From NCBI RefSeq assembly GCF_036345175.1, contig NZ_CP107780.1, forward strand, positions 9,920,001-9,984,000: a DNA stretch of 64,000 bases. Direction: 5' to 3'. Shown in pieces: positions 16,961 through 24,954 of the stretch. The notes under the pieces are model-generated. The model was not told where the DNA came from. It saw only the letters and a list, made by a program, of their open reading frames with translations, and ran no database searches. This stretch comes from Streptomyces sp. NBC_00576. GTDB taxonomy: Bacteria > Actinomycetota > Actinomycetes > Streptomycetales > Streptomycetaceae. Made by a program: the position numbers and the translations under genes. Each line of letters starts with the position of its first letter. The stretch's first letter is position 1.

Positions 16961-17721
16961 CGGAGATCACCCGGGCCGAGGTGTGCGCTGCCGCCTGTGC
17001 CGACGCGTGGCGCGGTGCCGGGGAGGTGCTCGCGCACACGGCCGGTGTGCTGCCCTCGATCGGAGCGCGTCTCGCCCGTCTGACGACCAGCCCGGACCTG
17101 GTGCTGACCGACGGTGAGGCCTACTTCATGAGCGACCCGCCGCCGCTCGGCCGGACAGCGGCCGAGGGGGGCGTCGTCGAGGGCTGGGTGCCGTACCGGC
17201 GGGTCTTCGACATCGTCGCCGGCGGTCGGCGGCAGAGCATGATGGGGGCCAGCCAGATCGACCGGTACGGCAACCAGAACATCTCCCTCATCGGCGACTG
17301 GCGTCGTCCCACGCGGCAACTCATCGGCGTACGGGGCGCCCCGGGCAACACGGCCAACCACCGCACCGACTACTGGGTGGCCCGACACACCCCCAAGGTC
17401 TTCGTCGAGAAGGTCGACGTGGTCTGCGGCGTGGGCAACGACCGTGCGCGCGGCACCAAGGGGCTGAGGTTCCACGACCTGGGCGTGGTGATCACCAACC
17501 TCGCCGTCCTCGACTACGGGGACGACGGGCGGCTGCGCGTGCGCTCGTTGCATCCCGGCGTGACCGCGGACGAGGTCCACGCGAACACCGGCTTCGCGCT
17601 CGACGCGAGCGGCGCCCCCGAGACCCGGCTGCCCGACGCGACCGAACTGCGGCTCATCCGCGAGGTCGTCGACCCGCGCGGCCTGCGCGACCGCGAGGTG
17701 AGCCGGGGCACCCGATCGTAG
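16957..17721 (+). CDS. ipdB: IpdB-like CoA-transferase-fold ring hydrolase, beta subunit
   Basis: 254 residues, the usual beta-subunit length. Features include SPDLVLTDGEAYFMSDPPP, MMGASQIDRYGNQNISLIGDW and RGAPGNTANHRTDYWVARH, all typical of IpdB. It lacks a clear active-site Glu context of true CoA transferases, consistent with a hydrolase role, though I cannot confirm the residue without alignment. It ends 14 bp before the convergent amidohydrolase gene, closing the steroid cluster; no fadD3 or fadA6 homologue is present in the window, so other pathway steps must be encoded elsewhere. Confidence 0.9.
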   Translation: MTEITRAEVCAAACADAWRGAGEVLAHTAGVLPSIGARLARLTTSPDLVLTDGEAYFMSDPPPLGRTAAEGGVVEGWVPYRRVFDIVAGGRRQSMMGASQIDRYGNQNISLIGDWRRPTRQLIGVRGAPGNTANHRTDYWVARHTPKVFVEKVDVVCGVGNDRARGTKGLRFHDLGVVITNLAVLDYGDDGRLRVRSLHPGVTADEVHANTGFALDASGAPETRLPDATELRLIREVVDPRGLRDREVSRGTRS

Positions 17722-17735
17722 GACCCGGTCGGCTT

Positions 17736-18656
17736 TCACTTCGAAGTGTTCGGCTCATTCCTTCCGGTGAGCAGCCGCCGCGGATTGGCGATACGGAAGG
17801 CGTACGCCGCCGCTCCGCCCAGGCCGAAACCGGGGTGCAGCGGCGGCTCCGCGTAGGGCCGGTCCGAGCCCTGGACGACGGCGCCGGTGCCGAGGGCCCG
17901 GGCCATGGCGTCGACGGCACGAGGACCGTAGGACGACGTGTCGACAAAGACACCCGGGTCCACGTCGATCTCCGAGCCACCGCCCCGGGCGGCGAAGCGC
18001 TCCCCGTGCAGCGGGGCGAGCCCGGCCAGCAGGGCGAAGCACACGCGCAGTTGGGGATGGCGGGGCCGGCCGAAGGCGCGGAAGGCGAACCAGGCGGCGT
18101 GCATCTGCTGGACGTAGGGGACCATCGCCGGCCACCAGCCCGGACCCTCCGGCTCGCCGGGCGCCGGTCCCGGGTGGACGAACAGCGGCAGGTCGCGTTC
18201 TTCGAGCAGGTCGAGCAGCGGGGCGCACCGCGCGTAACCGGCGGCGTCGGCAAGAGCGTTCGCCGGGAGCTGGAGGCCGGCGAACCCCCGGTCGAGGTCC
18301 TTCGCCGTCGCGATCGCGTCGATGTCCCGTACACAGGCGGCGGCCCAGGCGTGAAACGGTTCCGGAAGAGCGGCCGATCCTTCGTGATACGCGTCCAGCA
18401 GGGGCCGGGCCTCGGCGGCGGGCAGCCACTCCACGCCGATCGGGGCGGACAGCGAGACGAGCACCCGGCCGAGGCCGTCGGCGGCGGCGAGTTCCGCGCG
18501 GCGGGCGATGTCGTGGTCCGCAGGCGGTATCTCGTAGGGCGGCTCACCGTGCAGGTACAGGGTCCAGCCGTCCAGGAACGGTGGTTCACGGCGGGCGCGC
18601 AGGGCCGCCACCAGCGCGGGGGTCCACAGATGCTGGTGTACGTCGACGCTGGTCAT
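17736..18656 (-). CDS. Amidohydrolase family 2 protein
   Basis: 306 residues. The start MTSVDVHQHLW carries the metal-binding H-x-H of the amidohydrolase-2 (ACMSD/uronate isomerase-like) TIM barrel; further metal or acid candidates are LPLFVHPGPAPGE and the C-terminal VVQGSDRPYAEPP, whose Asp fits the conserved catalytic aspartate. Members hydrolyse or decarboxylate small ring carboxylates in the cytoplasm. The ATG overlaps the stop of the lyase-like gene (ATGA), so the two products probably act in sequence. A ring opening or decarboxylation after the lyase step is plausible but not shown. Confidence 0.82.
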   Translation of the reverse strand: MTSVDVHQHLWTPALVAALRARREPPFLDGWTLYLHGEPPYEIPPADHDIARRAELAAADGLGRVLVSLSAPIGVEWLPAAEARPLLDAYHEGSAALPEPFHAWAAACVRDIDAIATAKDLDRGFAGLQLPANALADAAGYARCAPLLDLLEERDLPLFVHPGPAPGEPEGPGWWPAMVPYVQQMHAAWFAFRAFGRPRHPQLRVCFALLAGLAPLHGERFAARGGGSEIDVDPGVFVDTSSYGPRAVDAMARALGTGAVVQGSDRPYAEPPLHPGFGLGGAAAYAFRIANPRRLLTGRNEPNTSK

Positions 18657-20215
18657 GACGTTCCTCCCGCCGGGGGTGACGATTCTCCCAGCAACGCGCG
18701 CAGTGCGCCCCGGATGTCGTCGGACCCCAGGATGCCGTGACTCACCGCCTCCACGTCCACCCCGCAGGGCCGGTCGTCGTCGAGGCGGGGTACGGCCGCC
18801 CGGATCGCCCGGTGCAGAAGCAGGGGTCCCCGGCCCAGGGCGGGCGGCGCCGCCAGGTCCACCGCCTGCGCGGCGACCACGGCCTCCACGGCGAGCAGGT
18901 GCCGCAGTCTTGTGAGAAGCATGGCCAGCCGGCGTGCTCCGAGCGACGCGTTGGTGGAGTCGTCCTCGACGGCGTCCGCGCCGTGGCGGGGATCGGTGGA
19001 CACCGGTGTGGACAGCATGCGGATCTCGGCGACGAGCGCCTGCGCGGTCTTGGTCAGGGGCGCGAAGCCCGAGCGCTCCGGTCCGTACGTCGAGAGGTTC
19101 GCGGGCAGTCCGCTGACGGCGGGGTCGAGCAGCCGGCGCATGCGCTCGGCGGACACCGCCGCGGTCTGGGTCAGGGCCAGCGCGAGGGTGTCGAGGGCGA
19201 GGGCCAGGGCCGGGGTGTGGAAGTTGCCGGAGGAGAGGATCTCGCCGGTGTCGGGCAGCACCACCGGGTTGTCGCCGCAGCCGTTCAGTTCCGGATCCAG
19301 GGCGGCGCCGGCGAAGTCCAGGGCCGCGTAGGCGGCGCCGTGCACCTGGGCGGCGCAGCGCAGACTGACGGGGTCCTGGACCCGCCGCGCGTTGCGGGGA
19401 TCGCCCAGCTCACCGCCGTCCAGCAGGGCGAGCAGCTCCCGCGCGGCGCGGGACTGACCGGGGGCGGCGCGCAGGCCCAGTACCCGGGGGTCGAGCGGGC
19501 TCGTGTTTGCCCGGAAACCCTCGTAGGTCAGTGCCGTGACCGCCTGGGCCAGCCTGACAAGTGCGGCGGCCTCATGCAGGACGAGCGCGCCCTGTCCGGC
19601 CGCCAACGGGCTCGCACTGCACAGCACATGCCCGTCCTTGGGGCCGAGCCCGGCCGGCGCGAGACCGGCCCGCCGCAGTGCCGTCGCGCCGTCGAGCACC
19701 TCCCCGTCGAGCTCGGCGCTGCCCTCACCGATGACGACCAGGCCGACATGCGCCAGCTGGCACAGGTCGGAGGCGCCGATCGACCCCACCTCGGGGATCA
19801 CAGGATGCACCCGCGCGTTGAGCATCGCCACGAGCAACCGCGGGACCTGAGGCCGCACGCCGCTGCCCCCGCCCGCGATGCCGTTCACCCGGGCGAGGAC
19901 GGCGGCACGTACGACGGGGACCGGCAGCGGATCGCCGACCGCGTTCGCCCGTCCGCGTACCGTACGGACGCTGAACGCCTCCAACTCGGCGCGCGGCAGG
20001 GCGTAGGAGGAGCGGGTGCCGAGTCCTGTCGTCAGGCCGTACGTCGGTACCTGGCGGTCGATGATGTCCTCGACTATGGCCCGTTCACGCATCAGCCGGG
20101 GCAACACCTCGTCCGCCAGGGCGACTTGGGCGCCGTGGTGGGCGACGGCGACGACGTCGTCGTACGACAGACTCCGCCCGTCGACGACGACCTTCGCGCT
20201 GCCGGTGTCTGTCAT
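18653..20215 (-). CDS. Histidine/phenylalanine ammonia-lyase-like protein lacking the MIO tripeptide
   Basis: 520 residues, the length of bacterial HAL. Overall family fold is clear: PTYGLTTGLGTRSSY, RANAVGDPLPVPVVRAAVLA, SSGNFHTPAL, EDDSTNASLGARRL. Three catalytic features are changed. At residues 144-151 GSIGASDL replaces GSVGASGDL, so the Gly of the Ala-Ser-Gly that forms the MIO cofactor is missing. The NGT loop is SAS (residues 200-202). The Tyr of QDxYSLR is Val (residue 283). The first-loop Tyr (59) and the Arg of SLRC remain. A classical MIO amino-acid lyase is therefore unlikely; HAL-fold ergothionase is a known MIO-free relative. The gene is coupled to a 44-codon frame upstream and the amidohydrolase downstream and diverges from a quaternary-amine transporter. 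Confidence 0.85.
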   Translation of the reverse strand: MTDTGSAKVVVDGRSLSYDDVVAVAHHGAQVALADEVLPRLMRERAIVEDIIDRQVPTYGLTTGLGTRSSYALPRAELEAFSVRTVRGRANAVGDPLPVPVVRAAVLARVNGIAGGGSGVRPQVPRLLVAMLNARVHPVIPEVGSIGASDLCQLAHVGLVVIGEGSAELDGEVLDGATALRRAGLAPAGLGPKDGHVLCSASPLAAGQGALVLHEAAALVRLAQAVTALTYEGFRANTSPLDPRVLGLRAAPGQSRAARELLALLDGGELGDPRNARRVQDPVSLRCAAQVHGAAYAALDFAGAALDPELNGCGDNPVVLPDTGEILSSGNFHTPALALALDTLALALTQTAAVSAERMRRLLDPAVSGLPANLSTYGPERSGFAPLTKTAQALVAEIRMLSTPVSTDPRHGADAVEDDSTNASLGARRLAMLLTRLRHLLAVEAVVAAQAVDLAAPPALGRGPLLLHRAIRAAVPRLDDDRPCGVDVEAVSHGILGSDDIRGALRALLGESSPPAGGTS

Positions 20216-20346
20216 GAGAAGCGGAGTTTCCGGCCGAGGCCGCGTGCTTCGGCCTTCCTCGGCCTAGCGACGCCCAGCCCGATGTCGGTCAGCTCCAGCT
20301 CTTCGACGTCCGAGCCTTTCAGAATGGTGAACCAGACCGGTTTCAC
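20212..20346 (-). CDS. 44-residue small reading frame coupled to the lyase gene
   Basis: GTG 20346 is seven bases after AGGGAGA, a good ribosome site, and the frame ends in an ATGA overlap with the lyase start. The peptide begins VKPVWFTILKGSDVEELELT and ends in a basic Arg/Lys-rich tail. The first 20 residues resemble the N-terminus of ornithine cyclodeaminase/mu-crystallin proteins, so this may be a truncated remnant that survives because it couples translation, or a genuine small protein. No function can be assigned. Confidence 0.6.
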   Translation of the reverse strand: MKPVWFTILKGSDVEELELTDIGLGVARPRKAEARGLGRKLRFS

Positions 20347-20393
20347 GAACGTTTCTCCCTACATTTCGGACGTCTTGGCTTGATTTCGCGTGA

Positions 20394-20464
20394 CTGTAAC
20401 GTGCCGTTTACAGGGGGCCATTGACTGTCATTCAGTCACGGGCAACTCTGCATGAAGATATGCA
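20394..20464. promoter_or_regulatory. Three inverted repeats between lyase and transporter genes
   Basis: The gap between the divergent units holds CTGTAA-N8-TTACAG (20394-20413), TGACTG-N5-CAGTCA (20422-20438) and TGCAT-N6-ATGCA (20449-20464). The last two sit just upstream of the transporter TTG start. They are candidates for the RpiR regulator encoded downstream or another repressor. Confidence 0.6.
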
Positions 20465-20482
20465 GTCGGGTAAGGGGCAGCT

Positions 20483-21595
20483 TTGATCAGATTCGATGCG
20501 GTGAGCAAAAATTATCCAAACGGGACGACAGCGGTGGACGAACTGTCGCTGGAGTTGGCCGAGGGTGGCCTCACGGTCCTGGTCGGGCCCTCCGGCTGCG
20601 GCAAGACCACGACCCTGCGCATGGTCAACCGCATGGTGGAGCCCACGGCCGGCACGGTGAGCCTGCGCGGCCAGGACATCCGGGAGATCCACGCCCCCGA
20701 GCTGCGCCGCGGCATCGGGTACGTGATCCAGCACGCGGGACTGTTCCCGCACCGCACGATCCTCGACAACATAGCCACCGTTCCGCTGCTGCTCGGCTGG
20801 AGCCGGAAGAAGGCCCGGGCGCGGGCGGCGGAACTGCTGGAACTGGTGGGACTGCCGAGCGAGATGGCCAAGCGCTATCCGAACCAGCTCTCCGGTGGAC
20901 AGCAGCAGCGCGTCGGGGTGGCCAGGGCGCTGGGCGCCGACCCACCGGTGCTGCTGATGGACGAGCCGTTCAGTGCGGTCGACCCGATCGTCCGGGCGGA
21001 GCTGCAGGCGGAGTTCATCCGGCTCCAGAAGGAACTGCACAAGACGATCGTGTTCGTCACCCACGACATCGACGAGGCGATCAAACTCGGCGACAACATC
21101 GCGGTGTTCCGCACGGGCGGCAAGCTGGCGCAGTTCGACACCCCCGAGCGGCTGCTCGCCCACCCCGCAGACGACTTCGTGGCCGACTTCGTAGGGCAGG
21201 ACCGGGGTATTCGCCGGCTGTCCTTCGTCAACGCGGCCGATGTGCCGCTGCGCGACGGTCCGGTGCTGCCGGTGACCTCGCCCGTGGCGTCGGCACGGAC
21301 GGGTCACGAGCCCTGGGTCCTGGTCGTCGACGACGGCCGGCGTCCGCTCGGCTGGGCGGAGGTCGCCGAACTGCCGCAGAGCGGCACTCTCGCGGACGTA
21401 CCGCTGGCACCCCTCGGCCACACCTTCAGCCTGGTCGGCGACTCGGCACGGGCCGCCCTCGACTCGGCGCTCCTGTCGCCCGCCCGGCTCGCGGTGGGCG
21501 TGGACGCGGACGGCGCGGTCGTCGGAGTCGCGGACGCCCACGAACTGTCCGCGGGGACGGCCGACGCCGCCGGGACGGGTGGTGAGAAAAAATGA
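20483..21595 (+). CDS. OpuC/ProV-type quaternary-amine ABC transporter ATPase
   Basis: 370 residues from TTG 20483, with AAGGGG upstream; no ATG fits. Walker A GPSGCGKTTTLRMVNRM, signature NQLSGGQQQRVGVARAL, Walker B VLLMDEPFSAVDP and the family-typical RGIGYVIQHAGLFPHRTI place it in the glycine betaine/carnitine/choline (OpuCA, OsmV) branch. The C-terminal 120 residues (DGRRPLGWAEVAEL, VGVADAHEL) look like a CBS-type regulatory domain as in OpuCA. The stop overlaps the first permease (ATGA). It powers import of the compound bound by the lipoprotein encoded downstream. Confidence 0.9.
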   Translation: MIRFDAVSKNYPNGTTAVDELSLELAEGGLTVLVGPSGCGKTTTLRMVNRMVEPTAGTVSLRGQDIREIHAPELRRGIGYVIQHAGLFPHRTILDNIATVPLLLGWSRKKARARAAELLELVGLPSEMAKRYPNQLSGGQQQRVGVARALGADPPVLLMDEPFSAVDPIVRAELQAEFIRLQKELHKTIVFVTHDIDEAIKLGDNIAVFRTGGKLAQFDTPERLLAHPADDFVADFVGQDRGIRRLSFVNAADVPLRDGPVLPVTSPVASARTGHEPWVLVVDDGRRPLGWAEVAELPQSGTLADVPLAPLGHTFSLVGDSARAALDSALLSPARLAVGVDADGAVVGVADAHELSAGTADAAGTGGEKK

Positions 21596-22257
21596 GCGAC
21601 GACGAACCGCTGATCCGCTGGCAGTGGATCGGCGATCACGCCGGTGAGCTGGCGGACTACACCGGAGTCCATCTCAGACTCGGCCTGCTGCCGGTGCTGT
21701 TCGGACTGATCATCTCCGTACCTCTCGGCATCCTCTGCCACCGCTATGGCTGGCTGTACCCACCGGTACTGACCGTGGCCAACATCCTGTACTCGATCCC
21801 CTCGCTGGCCCTGTTCATGATCTTCGTCCGGTACACGGGGCTCACCGAGCGCACAGTGATGATCCCGCTGACGATCTACACGCTGTCGGTACTGGTGCCC
21901 AACGTCGTGGACGGGCTGGCCTCGGTCCCCGAACCGGTCAGGCTCGCCGCCACCGCGATGGGATTCGGCGCGATCCGCCGTGTCGTCCAGGTCGAACTGC
22001 CGATCGCCGTACCCGTCGTGATCGCCGGCGTACGCGTCGCAGCCGTCTCGTCCATCAGCCTCGTCGCCGTGGGTCAGCTGATCGGACAGGGCGGTCTCGG
22101 GTACTACATCACCCGTGGTCTCCAACTCGACTTCCCGACGCCGATCATCACCGCGATCGTGCTGATCATGCTGCTCGCACTCACCACCGACGCGGTTCTG
22201 GTCCTGGCGCAGCGGCTGCTCACCCCGTGGTCCCGGAACAAGGTGACGGCGCCATGA
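21592..22257 (+). CDS. OpuC-type ABC transporter permease 1
   Basis: 221 residues with about six hydrophobic segments. The cytoplasmic EAA-like loop RLAATAMGFGAIRRVVQVELPIAVPVVIAGV contacts the ATPase. The middle segment IPSLALFMIFVRYTGLTERT is typical of OpuCB/OsmW. It overlaps both neighbours by four bases. Two different permeases in one operon is the normal OpuC/OsmU arrangement. Confidence 0.9.
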   Translation: MSDDEPLIRWQWIGDHAGELADYTGVHLRLGLLPVLFGLIISVPLGILCHRYGWLYPPVLTVANILYSIPSLALFMIFVRYTGLTERTVMIPLTIYTLSVLVPNVVDGLASVPEPVRLAATAMGFGAIRRVVQVELPIAVPVVIAGVRVAAVSSISLVAVGQLIGQGGLGYYITRGLQLDFPTPIITAIVLIMLLALTTDAVLVLAQRLLTPWSRNKVTAP

Positions 22258-22943
22258 ACGACTTCCTGAACCAGATGCGGCTCGTGGGGGACTGGCTGGC
22301 GTCCTCGAAGCAGTGGCACGGCGACGAGGGCATCCCCCAGCGGCTCCTGGAACACCTCACCTACAGCGGCCTGTCGCTGCTGTTCGCCGCCGTCATCGGG
22401 CTGACCCTCGGGCTGCTCGTCGGGCACACCGGCCGCGGGGCGTTCGCCGTGGCCACCGTGGCGAATCTGGCGCGCGCGATCCCCACGTTCGGTCTGGTGG
22501 TCCTCGTCGTCACCCTCGCCGGGCTCAGCACCACGCCGGTACTGGTCGCCCTGGTCGCGCTCGCGGTCCCGCCGATCCTCATCAACACCTTCGAGGGCGT
22601 CCGGGGCGTGGACCCCGACACCAGGGACGCGGCGCGCGGGGTCGGTATGACCGAGTGGGAGGTCCTGGTGCGGGTGGAGGTGCCGATGGCGCTGCCGCTG
22701 ATCCTCCTCGGCCTCAGGGTCGCCGCGATCCAGGTCGTGGCCACCGCGACCGTCGCCGCCTATCCCGGTCTGGGCGGTCTCGGCCGCTTCATCGTCGACG
22801 GGCTGTCCCGCAACGACTACGAGCTGGTCATCGGCGGGTCAACTGTCGTCGTGGCACTGGCACTTGTCGTCCAGGTCGCCTTCACCGCGCTGCGGCGCGT
22901 CATTGTCTCGCCGGGCCTTCGGGTCACGGCGTCGAAATCCTGA
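22254..22943 (+). CDS. OpuC-type ABC transporter permease 2
   Basis: 229 residues from ATG 22254, overlapping permease 1 (ATGA). Membrane segments and the EAA-like loop DAARGVGMTEWEVLVRVEVPMALPLI are clear; LARAIPTFGLVVL matches the permease family. Pairs with permease 1 to form the channel. The 54-bp gap before the binding-protein gene has no hairpin, so the operon continues. Confidence 0.9.
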   Translation: MNDFLNQMRLVGDWLASSKQWHGDEGIPQRLLEHLTYSGLSLLFAAVIGLTLGLLVGHTGRGAFAVATVANLARAIPTFGLVVLVVTLAGLSTTPVLVALVALAVPPILINTFEGVRGVDPDTRDAARGVGMTEWEVLVRVEVPMALPLILLGLRVAAIQVVATATVAAYPGLGGLGRFIVDGLSRNDYELVIGGSTVVVALALVVQVAFTALRRVIVSPGLRVTASKS

Positions 22944-22997
22944 ATTGCTTCACCTCCAGAGTTGCTGAGCCTCCGGGCTCCGAGAAAGGAAACACCC

Positions 22998-23945
22998 ATG
23001 AGCACGATTCGAGGCATCTACCGCGGCGCCGCGTTCGGCCTGATCGCCGCCCTCTCGCTGACCGCCTGCGGCGGTGGCGACGACAGCGACAGCAATCCGC
23101 TGACGGGCGACAGCGGGGGCAGCGGTGGCAGCGGGAAATCCATCGTCGTCGGCTCGGCGAACTTCCCCGAGAACCAGCTGCTCGCCGAGATCTACGCCCA
23201 GGCGCTGGAGGCCAAGGGCCTGAAGGTGACGCGGAAGTTCGACATCGGCGCCCGCGAGGTCTACTACGACCAGGTCGTCAAGGGAGGCATTGGCGTCTTC
23301 CCGGAGTACAACGGCGCCCTGCTGTCCGTGGCGGTCGACAAGAACAGCACCGCGACCGGCACGGAACAGGTCAACGCCGAACTGAAGGCGAAACTCCCCT
23401 CGTCGGTGGAGATACTCGACTCAGCCCCGGCCGAGGACAAGGACTCGGTGACGGTCACCTCGGAGATCGCCGCCAAGTACAAGCTCAAGACCCTCGCCGA
23501 CCTCAAGCCGGTCGCCAAGGACATGACGATCGGGGCCGGTTCGGAGTTCAAGACCCGCACGCAGGGCGGGGTCGGCCTGAAGACGGTCTACGGCGTGGAG
23601 TTCGGGAAGTTCCAGCCGCTGGACGCGGGCGCCCAGACCACCCTGGTGAAGCTGCTCAAGTCGGACGACGTGCAGGCCGCCAACCTCTACACCACCGACC
23701 CCGCCATCGTCGAGGACAAGCTGGTGGTCCTGGAGGACCCGAAGAACCTCTTCTCCTCGCAGAACGTCACGCCCCTGGTCTACAAGACGGCGGTCAACGA
23801 CACGGCCAAGGCCGCCCTCAACGCCCTCTCGGCGAAGCTCACCACCGAGGACCTGCTGGAGATGATGAAGAAGCTCGTCAACGACAAGGAGGACTCCAGC
23901 GCCGTCGCCAAGGAGTGGCTGACCGGCGCCGGCCTCGTGAGCTGA
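22998..23945 (+). CDS. Lipoprotein substrate-binding component of the OpuC-type transporter
   Basis: 315 residues from ATG 22998, preceded by GAAAGGA. A lipoprotein signal ends in SLTACGGG with the acylated Cys at about residue 26, then a Gly/Ser linker. The mature part begins IVVGSANFPENQLLAEIYAQ, the OpuAC/OpuCC domain start, followed by FDIGAREVYYDQVVKGGIGVFPEYNGALL. Such proteins bind quaternary ammonium compounds through an aromatic cage; candidate aromatic residues are Phe/Tyr in those stretches. Substrate could be glycine betaine, choline, or, given the neighbouring lyase-like gene, ergothioneine or hercynine. It is the last gene before a hairpin. Confidence 0.9.
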   Translation: MSTIRGIYRGAAFGLIAALSLTACGGGDDSDSNPLTGDSGGSGGSGKSIVVGSANFPENQLLAEIYAQALEAKGLKVTRKFDIGAREVYYDQVVKGGIGVFPEYNGALLSVAVDKNSTATGTEQVNAELKAKLPSSVEILDSAPAEDKDSVTVTSEIAAKYKLKTLADLKPVAKDMTIGAGSEFKTRTQGGVGLKTVYGVEFGKFQPLDAGAQTTLVKLLKSDDVQAANLYTTDPAIVEDKLVVLEDPKNLFSSQNVTPLVYKTAVNDTAKAALNALSAKLTTEDLLEMMKKLVNDKEDSSAVAKEWLTGAGLVS

Positions 23946-23973
23946 CCCGGTTCGGCCGCGTACAGACCGTCCG

Positions 23974-24011
23974 CCCTCTCTCCCGTCCGGCACGCCGGGC
24001 AGGGGAGAGGG
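23974..24011 (+). terminator. GC-rich hairpin after transporter operon
   Basis: CCCTCTCTCCC pairs with GGGGAGAGGG (with a small bulge) and an inner CCGGC/GCCGG extends the stem. There is no T tract, as is common in Streptomyces. It separates the transporter operon from the RpiR gene. Confidence 0.65.
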
Positions 24012-24041
24012 GGCCGAACACGACCGCCCCTGGGGGAGCAG

Positions 24042-24908
24042 ATGAGTGACGGCGCCGGCACCGACACGGCCGCCCAGGCCGGTTCCTCCGTACGGCTGCA
24101 CCAACTCTTCGAGGGACGCCGGCTCACCCCGACACAGCGTCGTATCGCGCACTGTCTGGTCAGGCAGGCGGCGGACGTGCCCTTCCTGTCGAGCGTGGAA
24201 CTGGCCCAACTGGCAGGCGTCAGCCAGCCGTCGGTGACGCGGTTCGCGGTCGCCCTCGGCTTCGACGGGTATCCCGCGCTGCGCAGACACCTGCGGGACG
24301 TCGCCCCCACCGGCACGGAGGCGGAGGGCCGGTCGAACAACCCGTACCAGCAGGCGGTACAGACCGAGATCGACAACCTGCGGCAACTGGCGTCCCTGCT
24401 CGCGGACCCCGGACCCGTGGAACGCGCGGGCCGGCTGCTGGCCGCCTCCCGGCCGCTGCCGGTGCTCGGGCTGCGCGCCTCCGCCGCCCAGGCACGGGGG
24501 TTCGCCTACTTCACGGCCAAGGTCCATCCCGACGTACGGCTGCTCGACGAGGGCGGCTCGCTGCTCGCCGACCGGATCGACGCGGCCCGGCAGGCCGGTG
24601 CGAGCGCGCTCCTGTGCTTCGCGCTGCCGCGCCACCCGCGCGAGCTCCTCGACGCCCTCGACCATGCCCGTGACGCGGGGCTGACGGTGGTGACGATCGC
24701 CGACGGCACGTTCGCCCCGGTGGCCGCCCACAGCGATCTGCTGCTGCCGGCGGCCGTGGGCACCGGCCTGGTGTTCGACACCGTGAGCGCCCCGATGCTG
24801 CTGGGGCAGGTTCTCCTGGAGGCCATGTGCGACGCCCTGCCGGACGCGCAGGCCCACTTGGAGGAGCTCGACGCGCGGGCCGCGGCACGGGGACTGTTCG
24901 TCGAGTGA
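24042..24908 (+). CDS. RpiR/MurR-family transcriptional regulator
   Basis: 288 residues. The N-terminal HTH_6 domain (about residues 15-85) contains TPTQRRIAHCLVRQA and LAGVSQPSVTRFAVALGFDG. A SIS sugar-phosphate-type domain follows (about 110-260), with LGLRASAAQARGFAYFTAKV and VTIADGTFAPVAAHSD. RpiR proteins respond to sugar phosphates or other small metabolites. Placement between the transporter and a P450 suggests it controls this locus through the inverted repeats at 20394-20464. Confidence 0.88.
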   Translation: MSDGAGTDTAAQAGSSVRLHQLFEGRRLTPTQRRIAHCLVRQAADVPFLSSVELAQLAGVSQPSVTRFAVALGFDGYPALRRHLRDVAPTGTEAEGRSNNPYQQAVQTEIDNLRQLASLLADPGPVERAGRLLAASRPLPVLGLRASAAQARGFAYFTAKVHPDVRLLDEGGSLLADRIDAARQAGASALLCFALPRHPRELLDALDHARDAGLTVVTIADGTFAPVAAHSDLLLPAAVGTGLVFDTVSAPMLLGQVLLEAMCDALPDAQAHLEELDARAAARGLFVE

Positions 24909-24954
24909 GTGACCCACGCCCGAACACCGGCCACCGAGAGGGAGTTCGCACGCC

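Noticed and set aside
10748..17721. A fatty-acid or branched-chain beta-oxidation operon as the meaning of the acyl-CoA genes
   Set aside because: IpdA, IpdB, IpdC and EchA20 together are specific to steroid C/D-ring breakdown in the known regulons, and the CoA-transferase pair matches IpdAB better than SCOT-type enzymes.
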